Positions 36,019 through 46,144 of a stretch of 64,000 bases of DNA are shown piece after piece; position 1 is the first letter of the stretch, and every line of letters begins with the position of its first letter. Both the position numbers and the translations under genes were made by a program. This DNA is from Ganoderma boninense (taxonomy: Eukaryota > Basidiomycota > Agaricomycetes > Polyporales > Polyporaceae): assembly GCA_002900995.3 (NCBI GenBank), contig CM035310.1:1265528-1329527 (forward strand), given 5' to 3'. The notes beneath the pieces were generated by a model, which had not been told where the DNA came from, did not search any database, and saw only the letters and a program-made list of their open reading frames with translations.

Positions 36019-38088
36019 ATGAGTGCCGGTACAGGTATGTCCTCTAACATTGCTGGAGCTATCTCGTCGCGTTCATCCCCCAGACTCGCCCTTGGGACGC
36101 GGGATGTTCACGATGAGTTGCCCCTATGCCCTGCGCTTCTTCTGTCTGATCCCATGCTGACCGCGGTTATCTGCACCCAGAACAGACGTCAACAGAGCCC
36201 TCTGGGTTTCGTTTGGTACGCTCCCCTTTTTCTCACTTTGCGTTAACCCTCTGACGTCGTTCCAAATAAGACTCGTGGGGGCAGAATCTTTTCGCCTTGG
36301 GTCTCGGAGGTCGGCCTGCCCATCTACGCGCCCCTGGAGTTCAACCTCCAGGAGCGTTACGATGCCGCACAAGCGATATCGCAGGAAGCCCTCGCCGACG
36401 AGGATGACCTCCCAGTCGCCAGTCCACCCACCTCCCCGCTGGTATCCAGTGCTGCGGCTGCCCTGGACGATGTAGACGCCCTCCGAGCTCTAGACGCCCT
36501 TCCGGACTCTAGTGGAGGGCCCCGGAACAGCGCCACCCGTTGCACCCTTCGCAGCCCGGCCGCCCCATCACCTAGCACCGCCAGCACCCCCTCCGCTCCA
36601 TCCCACAACCTTCCAGCTGCTCCTTTCCCCAATCCCTCTTCCGCGTACGCCCTCACCACCTCGTCGGAACCCTTCAACTGTGCCTCCACCCCAAGCGACT
36701 CCAAGGCCAAGGCCAAGAAGTCGTCACACCTGCGTCGTCGCGTCAAGAGACAGGCTCAGGCTCAGGCTGAAGGAAGCGCCAGCGCGAAGGTGGTGAAGAA
36801 GGCCGCCATCAAGCGTTGGAAGAACGCTGTACCTTTGCACGTCGCGAACGACCGTTCCGACGAAGACATGTCTATTGCTGATGCTCTAGCCCGCGACAAC
36901 TCACTCATTGACGAACCCACTGGAGCCCCCATCCATACCGACATGTCGCTGCGTATGGACGACGTGCGCGTCGCTTCCTCGGCCTTCGTGGGGCAGCGTT
37001 TGGAGCAGACGGAGGAGGACGTGCGGCCCATGTCGCGGGCAGATTGGGAGGCTTTGGGCCATGATTATATTGCATGGGATGGACGGTGCGTGCTTCGCGG
37101 AGCAGTACATGCGCTTGTTGCGAGAGGATACTGTGTAGTACGTGCCGCCCGATTTTAACGCGCTCAGGCGAGGTGCTCGCAGCGCTCGGTGGATGCCCTG
37201 CGGACGACAACTGGGGCGAAGTTAACAAGGAACTGCAGTCGATCTTCGGATTCCTAGGGGAGCATTACCACTTCAGCCAGGGGCAGAAGGAACACCGCCG
37301 CGGCAAGTTCAATGCTGTGGCGAGCGGCATCTCATACGGCGGTGGGCAGCAGGTGAGCCGCCTTCAGGAAACCATTGCCGCACGCTCAATCCCAGTCAGC
37401 GCGTCAGCAACCTCGCGCAAACACCGCATAACCAAGCAGTCCTCAACGCTGTCATGGGCAAGCGCGCCGTTCACCGCATTGCAAACTTCGGCTGTTGTAC
37501 GTTCCTGCGCCCCCACCTTCCTTCCGCTCCCTGACGACAAGCGTCGTGCACCTAGCCATCATGCGCCTCCTGAACCCTCGTATGTATGAAATGTATGACG
37601 CTACGCTGTCGGAGCTCTGCGACCGCGACCCCACTCTGCGCCGTAACTTTGCGGGAAACCCCTTCGCGGCCGCCACCTTCAACGTCGGCCCTGTGACCGT
37701 GGCGTATGGGCACACTGACCATTTGAACATCCCAAATGGCTGGTGCGCGATCACCGCCATTGGGGAGTTCGACGCCACTTTAGGCGGACACCTCGTCCTG
37801 CCGGATCTGAAGTTGGTGATAGAGTTCCCGGCCGGCTCCACAATTCTCATCCCCTCCGCCCTGCTGAAGCACTCAAATACTCGCCTACATGATCCCTCAC
37901 GCGAGTTCCGCTATTCGTTTGTCCAATATTCGGCGGGCGGTCTGTTTAGATGGGTGGCTTGCGGCCACCAGTCTCAGAAAGAGTTTAGGAGGAAGGGAGG
38001 GCGGTTTAAGTATACTGGCAGGCGGCGTTGGGAAGACGGGGTCAAGGTGTTCAGCAAATGGGATGACTTGTTCCCCAGCAACGCGTAG
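36019..38088 (+). CDS. TET/JBP-type 2-oxoglutarate/Fe(II) dioxygenase of the KDZ-linked fungal class
   Basis: Members of this class oxidise 5-methylpyrimidines in DNA; the fungal KDZ-linked versions are thought to act on 5-methylcytosine. The double-stranded beta-helix core is in the last exon. FNVGPVTVAYGHTD carries the metal-binding His-x-Asp (37711-37719), NGWCAITAIGEFDATLGGHL follows, then IEFPAGSTILIPSALLKHSN with the distal His (37870-37872) and FRYSFVQYSAGGLFRW with the 2-oxoglutarate-binding Arg (37909-37911). Upstream exons show the family hallmark RRGKFNAVASGISYGGGQ (about 37.3 kb) and a Ser/Pro/Ala-rich, Lys-rich N-terminal region. Splice sites at 37089 (GTGCGT) and near 37.5 kb fit. 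Around 37.34-37.36 kb the frame needs a very short intron or a one-base change. The N-terminus is uncertain; 36019 is one plausible start. Confidence 0.85.
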
Positions 38089-38271
38089 TACCACATGTAG
38101 CCAGAACAATAGACTTGTTTCCCACCATCAGCCGGAATTATAGATTTCTCAGACGCTGTAAGACGGTAAGACGCCGCTGCTGGAGGATGTAAGACGCATC
38201 ATAAGTCGAGCGTTTTGCGGACTATAAGACGCGTCTTATTCCGATTCCCGCGTCTGCTCAGTCTCGACTCC

Positions 38272-39032
38272 ATGACGCGCACTGGCACTCATCCTCGCCA
38301 ACTTCGCAATGACCCTAGTGCTCAAGAGCGGCAACGTCTCCTGCGACAGGCCCGCAACCGCAGGTATCATGAAAAAAAGAAGAGGTTCGTTCATAATTAT
38401 TGCGCCGCTGTCGCGTAGTACTAAGTGCCGCCGCCGACTGTTGCTCAATTGCAGGGAACGGCAAGCAAGCGAGGCAAACACACTGCCTAACGTAGGCCTC
38501 AATGGCCCTCAAACAAATGTATCGAGCATGTTTGAACAATTTCCGCGGGTTACTTTGGGCGGGGAAGGGCGGTCTGCTCGCGCGCCTCAGCGCCGGTGTG
38601 TGTTTTCGCTTCCCTTCTCCTGCTTGGACGCTGATTTCGCGAAGCTGCCAAATATTCAGTCTTCCGATAGGCCCGGCAGTTTATCCCGACTTCGTCTCGC
38701 AGTTGCAGGATTTCAATCGCGCACTCCAGGACTGGGGATTTTGCTCCCCCGCTGAGTTCAAAGCACGCGTGGTGGAAGAATTTGCAGCACTGAGTCGGGC
38801 TCCCCCGGAGGAAATTGCGACATTCGCTCTTCGCCAAGAAGCTTGGATCACAAGAGGTGACGAAATCCTGGATATGTTTGACCATGTTGTGGCCGGCGAT
38901 TTGCTGGAGCGGCTCTCGGTAGACCTTGCAGCGGAGTTCTGGAAGGAGATGACCGCAATATCCTTCCAAATGTTGTATGCGATGGCCGCAGTCGAAGCAC
39001 GGCTTGATGCCCTCATTGTTCCGGTAGTCTAG
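38272..39032 (+). CDS. Small protein with an N-terminal basic region, transposon cargo, function unknown
   Basis: Exon 1 starts at 38272 (MTRTGTHPRQLRNDPSAQ) and runs into a basic stretch (RLLRQARNRRYHEKKK) like the DNA-contact region of bZIP-type proteins. An intron begins at a GTTCGT site (about 38388) and ends at CAG near 38455. Exon 2 reads ERQASEANTLPNVGLNG, and a second intron (about 38.60-38.66 kb) leads into a long helical C-terminal exon (DFNRALQDWGFCSPAEF onward) that stops at 39032. I see no leucine zipper with regular heptads, so a DNA-binding role is inference from the basic stretch alone. Its place between the TET/JBP and viroplasmin-like genes marks it as cargo of the 13.5-kb element. 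Confidence 0.6.
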
Positions 39033-39164
39033 GTCTGAATCTCATGTGTATGTTACCATTCATGCTTATCACGCTAATTGTTTCGGACCGATCACGAGTG
39101 CATTAACACCACGCCAAGATGCAGACACACATAATACACAAGACGATAGCAACCGCATACAGGC

Positions 39165-40336
39165 TTAGTCAGTACCCTCCACCTCATCAACAGGCACGAC
39201 GAAAACCGGTACTCCAACCTTGCCAGCCATATACTGCTTCACGAAGTAGAAGGTCGCCATCTTGAGTGACTTAAAGACGACGATCTTCATGGCTGGGTTG
39301 TATCCAGCGGCCAAGAGCACGGTGTCCCTGGTAAATCAGTTCAGCGATAACATGTAAGGTCGCATACATAAACGTCACTTACTCATCGAAGTACACACCG
39401 GGATGCTCTCCCCGTACGACGACAAATACGGGGTCACCCTTTTCCCGTCTGGCCGCACGATTCTTATCGAGAAGCAACCGCGTACCAGAGGTGCTGCCGT
39501 TCGGATCCGTGTTCACGGAGTGAGGTGTAAGCGTGTACGCACGCCGTGTCGGAGAGCCAAGCGACTGGGCACGAGCAGCACCCCCGCTATCCGAATGCTC
39601 GCGAGAGATTGCACCATCCACGGCCGTAAACCTCTCGCCGAGGGAGAGACTCGACAAAGCCGGAGCGAGCTCGACCTCGCTGACAGTGCGAGGGCTCAGA
39701 GTGCTGGTCGACATCCACGATGGGGTCGAAACCGTCGACGGGAGGGAGGTCAGGGAAGGGGCGGGCGAGAACAGGTAGTCTCTGTGGGCACCCGCCGCTC
39801 TGGCTTCGTTACGAAGTTGTTGATAGTCCTCAGGGTGGATGGGGACATGGATGGGTGGCGCACGCGTGGGGGTGTCAATTAGCGTGAACTCCGCGTCGTC
39901 CTCAGCGTAGTCCTTGGGGGGGCGGGGTGGAGGGGGAAGGTTTGGGGTAACCCTGGCGGGACCAGGCTTCGGGGGCACCCACGGCTGGGTGCGACCAGCT
40001 GGGCCTTCCTCCCACGCAGTGCGCGCGTGTTCCAACCCAACGACCGACTTGAAGGCGTTCCCGCTGAAGCTGCACACCAACATGCTCGCAAGGCCCCTAC
40101 GAGATGAGCAGTATTAGCTATAGCCATACACGAGAGACGATGCATCCATACCAGTTGTAATACAGGCCGACGGCGCGGCCACGCCAGATCACGTAGAGCT
40201 TCCTCTTGCTTTCCGGCAGAGAGGGGTTCTCGGGGTGACCAATGGGGATGACTCTACCCGCTGCGTCGAGCTTTGGGGTGTCACCGAGGGCCAGGGCATT
40301 GGCGTCCCAGGTGCGACAGAGTTGGTTGGATACCAT
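39165..40336 (-). CDS. Protein with two viroplasmin/RNase-H1-N-like domains
   Basis: Exon 1 (40336-40152) contains RKLYVIWRGRAVGLYYNW and exon 2 (40096-39383) begins GLASMLVCSFSGNAFKSVVG, which together make one viroplasmin-type fold of the kind found at the N-terminus of RNase H1 and known to bind RNA/DNA hybrids or double strands. After a long Pro/Ser-rich linker a second such unit follows, PVFVVVRGEHPGVYFDE, spliced to exon 3 (39327-39165) with VLLAAGYNPAMKIVVFKS and ATFYFVKQYMAGK. No RNase H catalytic domain is present. The gene is on the opposite strand to its neighbours in the element. The domain name comes from a plant-virus protein, but here it is a cellular or transposon-borne domain. 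A nucleic-acid-binding role is inferred. Confidence 0.72.
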
Positions 40337-40525
40337 GATGTGGAAGGGATGGCGGACGGGGGGGAGATGGGGAAGATGGCGGTTCGATAGAGGCGGCAAG
40401 CCGCACTTTTTGATACACTACAGGCGCTTGAACCTGCCGGCTAGAGCCTACAGCTGACCGCGATCGCCGGAAGAAGAGAACCACTCACCTGCAGACGTGC
40501 AACGTGCGACCTCGATCTCAGCCCT

Positions 40526-43312
40526 ATGACCTCTAACGTGGATCTCGAAATTCTCGAAGTCTCGCCAGCACCTCCGACGCGCTCGAAGGTCACGACTGCT
40601 CGACGCAAGTCCAAGCGGAAAAGCAAAGGGGGGAAAGCTGGTCATCAGTCCATCTTCACCGCGAAAAGACAAGAGTACCTCGGCCAGTTCCTGAATAGGT
40701 TCGTTGGGCTAAGGCTGAACACGGTTACAGTTAACAGCGCGGTTAATGATTAACCGAGCCGCAATTTGAACCGCAGTTATGCGAGCCGCAGTTTACTGTT
40801 AACCGCGGTGCAGTTAATCACGGCTCCGGATCAAGGATATATATTAATCCTATTAACCACAGTTTATCCGCGGGTTTACAAAGCCTTATGAGGTACATAT
40901 TAATACCATATTTAATGTAATTGCACCAGCTGGAATCGAACCAGAGGCCTGGTTTATTCAAACAGCCGTGCTAACCACTGCACCATGGGCTCTTAACTAC
41001 TTCATATACAACTATATCCATATACCAACGACCTTATTGAGTGTTATCTTATCTTATCTATCTTATCTTATCTTATCTCAGTAACAATAGTACTTATTAT
41101 ATTAGTTGCCTAGGGCTGTAATGGTCAGTTGGTGTAGTGGTTAGTACGCCTGGTCGAATGAATGCAAAGCCCTGAGGTCCTTGGTTCAATTCCTGGTTGG
41201 AACAACACTATATTAATAACTGTTAATAAGTCCTGCGGTTAATGTATTGAACTGCGGTTTATGTATTAACTGAACTGCGGTTAATAATTAACTGCGGTGC
41301 GGTTAAGCTGCGGCTCTGGATCACGCCTTTCGGAGGGCTGTTAACTGCGGTCACGGCTCCGGATCAACCGCGGTTTGAGCCGTGTTCAGCCTTACGTTGG
41401 GCTTCGCAAAACCGGTCGCAGAGCCCAAAAACAATTCTGGGAGGACGTCTTCGCGGGGTACTGGGAGAAGTTTCCGTGGTTCTTCCCCTTCACCAAGGAT
41501 CCGGAGTTCGAGGAAGATTTAGTTGAACCCGAGGGGTTGGACGTGGACCTGGAGCAGAAGAGCACAATCATTCGACAGACGCAAGAGGTACGTTTTTCTC
41601 ATCCATGCTCAGTACGAAATGGAACTCACCTGCGTGTGACGTAGCGGATCCAAGCACACCTCCGTTATCGTCGTGCCGTCCTAACTCGGAACCTCAAGGA
41701 TCCATGGGTGTTCATTCTCCAAGAGCTCTCCCAGCAAGTAGCCCCAGCGCCAGCCCCTCGTATGCTGTCCATGGTGCAACTCTACATGGGCAACTACAGC
41801 GCCAAGATCGAGGCTGAATTTGACAAGCGCTGGCCTTCAGCTGGACTAGCGCCAAGCTACAAGCTTGCGTTCCGGTGCTCAATCGCCCGCGAACTGTTAA
41901 AAGGCGAACCAGACTCCGTCGTCAAGCAGCTGGAGGACGAGTTGGAGAAGATGAAGGAGTCAGAGGAGGTGTTTGCTGCTCAGGAGGCCGAACAGGTGGA
42001 GCATCCCGCGCCAAGCATGCAAGCCCAGTGAGTGAAGGTATCCGCTTCAATCCAGCTAAGGCATCTTACCATGCATCATAGGGCCCGAGAGAGCATGGCG
42101 AGCGTTATCCAGCCTATGCTAGACTTCTTGAGGAAGAAAACCGGTTTCTATCTGACACTCATCGCGGGCATCCCAAACGAAACTGGATCGCGCGAGTTCC
42201 AGCTTAAAGTGTAAGCACTGTCCCTTCATAAGCTAGCCTTGACCGTGTACTCACCAAACATATACAGCGTAACTGCAGGGAAGACAGCAGGGAACGTCCC
42301 GCTGCCCTGGCATATGGCAGAGCCCGAGGCCTTCAAAAGTCAAGTCATGGGCTCTTTTACCCGCTTCCTGTCACAAACATCAGGTGGGGCAACGGCATCT
42401 TCTCTCTGTTTGAACAAAATAGAAGAAGCTCACCTCGCGCTTGCAGAATTCGCCGCTCGCGAGGAGACACTTGGAAGATCTCGCATGGGCACTCCAAACG
42501 CACCTCACACGCCTGCTCAACTTCAGGACCGAGGGACATCGAGATCGGCTGGCCAGACCGTTCACACTGACCTTCTCGCCGTCCCACGGAGCTCCACCAC
42601 AACGCCCATGCTGCCCGCTCTCAACCTGCCTAACCCACAAGCGCCTCCAGGCCCATCGAAGCCGCGAACCCCAGCCGCGAACGGCAAGCATGCGACTAAG
42701 ACGCTATTTCGAAGGAAGAGCCAAAAAGGCCGTCGTAAAGCCGCCGACGAGTCAGACAGTCCCGAAGAGACAGACGACGAGGAAGAAGACGAGGGCGAGG
42801 ACAAGGACGAGGACAAGGACGAGGACAAGGACGAGGACGAGGACGAAGACGTGGACGTGGACGTGGATGAAGACGTGGACGTGGAGGACGAGGTCGACGA
42901 GGACGAGGTCTACGAGGACGAGGATGAGTTCGACGAGGGCGGCGATCAACAGGATGAGGGTGCTAGAGCTGCTGAGATTCCCGAAGACGCGGTGTCACTG
43001 ACGATGGACGAGCTGAAGCTGAATAGGCCCGTGCGCGATTTCCTCCACCGCCTGGACCCCCGGATGCGGAGGAAGCAGCTGTACTGCCTCAAGAACGCGA
43101 GCGAATACGACCGGGGCGTGATGCTGGGAAAGATTTTCTCCCGGGAGCTCCTCCGCGAGATCGAGCCTCTTGAGCTCACTGCGCCTAGCAACAGGAAGGA
43201 TAAAAACAAGAACAGGGGGCAGCAGGACGGTGGGGATAAGGGGAGGGGAAAGGGAAGGGGAAGGGGAAGGGGAAGGACAAAGGCCCCAGCGGCCCGGCGT
43301 CAAGGACAGTAA
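40526..43312 (+). CDS. Unknown transposon cargo protein with acidic and Gly/Arg-rich C-terminus, interrupted by a hAT-like element
   Basis: Exon 1 starts at 40526 (MTSNVDLEILEVSPAPPTR), has a Lys/Arg-rich stretch and continues QEYLGQFLNRFVG, where the 685-bp element at 40710-41394 enters. On the far side the frame continues as RKTGRRAQKQFWEDVF, YWEKFPWFFPF. Introns at about 41.59-41.64, 42.03-42.08 and 42.21-42.27 kb join helical segments (MLSMVQLYMGNYSAKIEAEF; FYLTLIAGIPNETGSREFQL; VPLPWHMAEPEAFKSQVMG). The last exon encodes a very acidic tract (Asp/Glu/Lys/Val repeats, 42.77-42.95 kb), a folded segment with MRRKQLYCLKNASEYDRG, and a Lys/Gly/Arg tail. I do not recognise a domain. The protein looks nuclear. 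With the insertion in place translation should stop early unless it is spliced out. Confidence 0.6.
40917..40995 (-). repeat. tRNA-like segment inside the hAT-like element (degenerate)
   Basis: The minus strand shows an A-box-like TGGTGCAGTGGTTAGCAC and a B-box-like GGTTCGATTCC at tRNA spacing. The D stem GTGC/GCAC is perfect, but the acceptor stem and anticodon stem do not pair properly. It is best read as a tRNA-derived or SINE-head remnant, not a functional tRNA. Confidence 0.6.
41046..41088 (+). repeat. (TTATC)n microsatellite
   Basis: Seven or so imperfect TTATC/CTTAT pentamer units in a row, inside the hAT-like element between the two tRNA-like segments. Confidence 0.85.
41122..41205 (+). 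repeat. Second tRNA-like segment inside the hAT-like element (degenerate)
   Basis: TTGGTGTAGTGGTTAGTACG resembles an A box and GGTTCAATTCC a B box, on the plus strand, so opposite to the segment at 40917-40995. Stems are imperfect. The pair of opposed tRNA-like units suggests that fragments related to each other were captured or duplicated in inverted orientation. Confidence 0.55.
42779..42945 (+). repeat. Coding GAC/GAG repeat (acidic tract)
   Basis: Runs of GACGAGGACAAG and GACGTGGACGTG units encode alternating acidic and Lys or Val residues in the last exon of the cargo gene. The repeat could vary in length by slippage. All units keep the frame. Confidence 0.8.
43230..43280 (+). repeat. 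Polypurine G-rich tract (GGGGAAGGGGAAG)
   Basis: Several runs of three or four G separated by AA within coding DNA for a Gly/Lys/Arg tail. The spacing would permit G-quadruplex or triplex formation. Whether it does is unknown. Confidence 0.6.
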
Positions 43313-43578
43313 CCGCGCGAAGGACTTCTCGACGGAAAGCGCCAGACGCCCCATCGGCCGGGTCAATCCCTGCACCCACAATCCACCCTGCCTCTGTCTC
43401 TACCATCCACGACCTTGCCTTCCATCTTCCAAACTCCAACATCGCTGCCAGCACCCTGTCTCTCGGTGATACCATTTCGACATCGCAAGAACTTGGTGCC
43501 GCGACCGCTGCTAAACGTCCTCAGGCCGACTTTTCGACCTCGTCTCGATCGGAGCCGTCTTCTGCGACAGCTCCCCTG

Positions 43579-44476
43579 GTGTTGTCCTGCATACCGTCTC
43601 CAGCCCTCCCATCTTCAACATGCCCATCAGGCGATCCACACACGGTCGACGCGCTCATGGGGGCGACCACGGCCGCCCGCCCGCCCATTCTTCAACATCA
43701 AGTGGCAGCTGCACGCGATCCCACCTCGCCAACCGGGTCCGCTCCATCGAGCCTGTCCAGCGGCATCGTGCTGGACGAGAGCGGTTGGCCAGAGTGGCTG
43801 AAGCAAACCTTCAATTGGATGGAGGCCCGACGAGCGTTACTCGGCGCAGACTTTATGTCGGCGGCTGAGTGGTTGACGGTCATTGAACGAGCGTACAACT
43901 GGGAAACTTCGGTGAGTCTTGAACCAGACATCGTCGTCGCGCGTTCTGTACTGATGAAAAGCAGATGAAGGGGTACAACACGAAGCATCGCCCAGAGCAG
44001 GTGGCCCATTGGCTGCGCGTCCTCCGCGCTAATGTCGCGAGGGTGCCCGCAATCGAAGACCCAGTCGAGTACGCTGGACGGTGGTGGGACTGGTGGTCGT
44101 CTCTTCAACCTGATTGGCGTGAGCGCGATGAAGCGGGGCGTCCGACTGTGGGGGGAACTGGACATTGGGACGCGTTGAAGAAGCCAGGGAAGAACGGCTT
44201 GCAGATCGTGCTCCTGTCACTGGCATGGTGGGGTCTGAAAGTCGCAGACAAGAGCAGCAGCAACTACGACGAGGAGATGCATAGACAGTGGACGCACGCA
44301 GCAAAGGATGTGGCTTGGGTGAGTTCTCAAATGGCGACATGGGCCCTCAACGAACGGTATGTCTCCCCTCCCAACATATCCTACTTCTAACGTGTACTGA
44401 GCCTATGCGTGACAGCAAACGACCTTCGGAAGAGAGCGAAGGCTCCCCTCAGCCTGCGAAGCGTCGCCGTCAGTGA
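43579..44476 (+). CDS. Unknown transposon cargo protein, Trp-rich helical domain
   Basis: A Ser/Pro/Ala-rich region leads into LDESGWPEWLKQTFNWM and EWLTVIERAYNWETS. An intron at about 43913-43964 follows, then the exon starting MKGYNTKHRPEQVAHWLRVL continues with YAGRWWDWWSSLQPDWRER and LQIVLLSLAWWGLKVAD. A last intron (about 44.36-44.42 kb) joins a short exon ending in a nuclear-localisation-like AKRRRQ and stop at 44476. The many paired Trp residues suggest a compact helical DNA- or protein-binding fold, but I know no named domain. It may be the 3' part of the preceding gene joined by an intron I could not place; I list it separately because a stop at 43312 intervenes. Confidence 0.6.
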
Positions 44477-44837
44477 TGATTTGGGTGCCTCGCTGAGTGT
44501 CGCGCCCCCTCTTCCCTTCATTTATTTTCTTTCTTTCCCTAACCATTTTGCGCTTCCATTTCCCATCATGGCGCTGTTCGCAGACTGCTGATGCGGCTGT
44601 TTTTTTGGTCCTCTCCCTACCCCCTCCCACTACGCCACTTTGTGTACCAGATCTCCCCCTCCTGTATGGCGCGTGATTACTGTAGGAATGCATACCTTTA
44701 ATATGCTTTTCATGTCATGCGGGTCAACTAGATGAAACCGCGAGGACGCGGCGGGCCTACACTAACGCGCGAGACCTGAACGCCTGAACGCGCGCGCGAG
44801 ACCTGGATGCCTGAAAACGCGCGAGGCCCTGCCCCAC

Positions 44838-45191
44838 GCGCACCTGCTTGAGTACGCGCGCGAGGCCCTGCCCCACGCGCATCAGACCCGAACGCGCGCG
44901 CGAGACCCGAACGCCGCGGTGCGCTTGACAGCCGCCCAGCATCCTAATTAGGAAGTTATATGAGGTGGAGCAGCGGGGCGCAACACAAGCGCGCCGGGAT
45001 ACGCGACAAACGCGCGCTCCTACTGCATTAGGAAGGAAGCCGAGATGCCGCCCGGGAGCACAGATACCCGCCCGGAAGCACCGGGATAAGCCCGGGGGTT
45101 GCTGATACATCAGAATGCTTGCTGTAACCTGATGTAAAACGATTTAGAGTCGTAACCAGAACCTGATACATCAGAACTACAACAGCAGCTG
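44838..45191 (-). repeat. Right terminal inverted repeat of the 13.5-kb element
   Basis: Reverse complement of the left end. It contains the 12-mer CTGATACATCAG at 45102-45113 and 45163-45174, and the same CpG-dense inner part (44.84-44.99 kb). Inside it, between about 44.75 and 44.84 kb, further GCGCGCGAG-type units extend the CpG-rich zone. Confidence 0.9.
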
Positions 45192-45198
45192 GAGAAGC

Positions 45199-45763
45199 GT
45201 TGTGGCAAGAGAAGCATGGCCCAACGCAATGAATTTCGCGCAACGTACGGAAGGCTTGGCCTGTCAGACTGCGTTCTACTAATGATCGTAGGCAGACTCA
45301 CAGCATGATAATTCCCATCTATTCCGTCCTGGATGTCCGGTTCCCCCTCATCCTCCAAATCAGAGTCCTCGCTCTCATCGTCCGGACTCTCTGGCGTACT
45401 CCTGTCGTGTCCAGTGGCAGAATCATGGCCGTGATGATCACAAGAGCACAGACCAGTGGCAGAAGGTGATGAGGGTCGCGATAGCATGGGTGGGGTACGT
45501 TCCGTTCGTGAGTCGGCGCGAGGTTTGCGACGGGGGGATAGAGTCGAGGAGAGAAAAGAGAGAAGTGCTGGCAAGGGCTGGGCAAGCGAAGCTGTTGAAG
45601 ATTGGGGTGCCCCAGGGCGAGGTGGTGTGCGCCATTCCCATGCACGGGAGTCTTTCTTCGTGGGCGTTGCAGGATTGGTGCTGGCGGCGGTCTGGACGCG
45701 TTTTGATGCGAGAATGTCGGCCACCCTCTTGATCTTCTTCTTCACGGTGGCACCCCTGGTCAT
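45199..45763 (-). pseudogene. KDZ transposase, upstream part of the disrupted KDZ2 gene
   Basis: The start at 45763 (MTRGATVKKKIKRVADILAS) opens a basic N-terminus, followed by a Ser/Pro-rich segment and an acidic stretch (DDESEDSDLEDEGEPDIQDG) ending near 45302 at a GTGAGT donor. The next exon runs FIALGHASLATTLL up to the 7-bp target GAGAAGC (plus strand 45192-45198). Its frame continues on the far side of the 13.5-kb element, at 31642 and below, with DEREAPPQSDKCSVC. The N-terminal half looks undamaged; decay is concentrated in the downstream half. Confidence 0.7.
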
Positions 45764-46144
45764 AGTGAACGGCGGGTGGCACGGCTCAAAGGCATGCAGG
45801 TGGAGAGATGAAGGGAGGAGAGGCGAACACGATGCCAAAATCCGATAGGCCGCCAGATGTGGGTTGACAGACCCACCCTCGTCAGTCCCACCGACCCCCG
45901 GTTGGCATCTTGAATCTCGATCCCCTGTCGATTGCTACGATCGGACTGTTTCCACCAAGACAACTCCTGTCATTCTGGAGAGATGCCATTATTTGGACTT
46001 TGCCACTCACCATTTACCATCCCAAGACCGTCCGTGGTTTACAAGACGTATGCGAACAGAATGCAATTGCACGGTCAGCATCTACGTAGATTTCAGTCAT
46101 AAGAGGAGCAGTGCACCATGAACAGTATGATGCACCAGAAGCAC

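Larger units (their letters stand above)
40710..41394. mobile_element. hAT-like non-autonomous element (MITE) within a cargo gene
   Basis: An 8-bp direct repeat CGTTGGGC (40702-40709 and 41395-41402) flanks a 685-bp insertion with 15-bp terminal inverted repeats TAAGGCTGAACACGG (40710-40724) and its reverse complement (41380-41394). An 8-bp target and TA-starting short ends fit the hAT superfamily. Subterminal regions repeat AACTGCGGTTAA-type motifs in both orientations. There is no coding capacity. The coding frame of the host gene continues across the site when the insert and one target copy are left out. Confidence 0.9.
31643..45191. mobile_element. 13.5-kb KDZ-superfamily DNA transposon carrying a TET/JBP gene and further cargo
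   Basis: Near-identical terminal inverted repeats of about 355 bp bound the element (31643-31997 and 44838-45191). A 7-bp direct repeat GAGAAGC flanks it (31636-31642 and 45192-45198). Inside are a KDZ transposase on the minus strand at the left, and to its right a TET/JBP-like dioxygenase, a basic-region protein, a viroplasmin-like protein on the minus strand, and two unknown proteins. The host site lies within a second KDZ gene whose frame rejoins when the element and one copy of the 7-mer are conceptually left out. The linkage of KDZ transposases to TET/JBP genes is known from Agaricomycetes. The near-identity of the repeats suggests a young insertion. Confidence 0.88.

Noticed and set aside
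35488..36246. 252-codon plus frame overlapping the transposase N-terminus
   Set aside because: Its first third is antisense to the well-supported KDZ N-terminal exon. The remainder has no motif and crosses the divergent promoter.
40917..40995. Functional tRNA gene
   Set aside because: A and B boxes and the D stem are good, but the acceptor and anticodon stems do not pair and the segment lies inside a transposable element.
42441..43001. Plus frame of 186 codons with Arg-Thr repeats
   Set aside because: It is an out-of-frame reading of the GAC/GAG repeat in the cargo gene. The acidic reading continues into a folded segment with codon-like composition.
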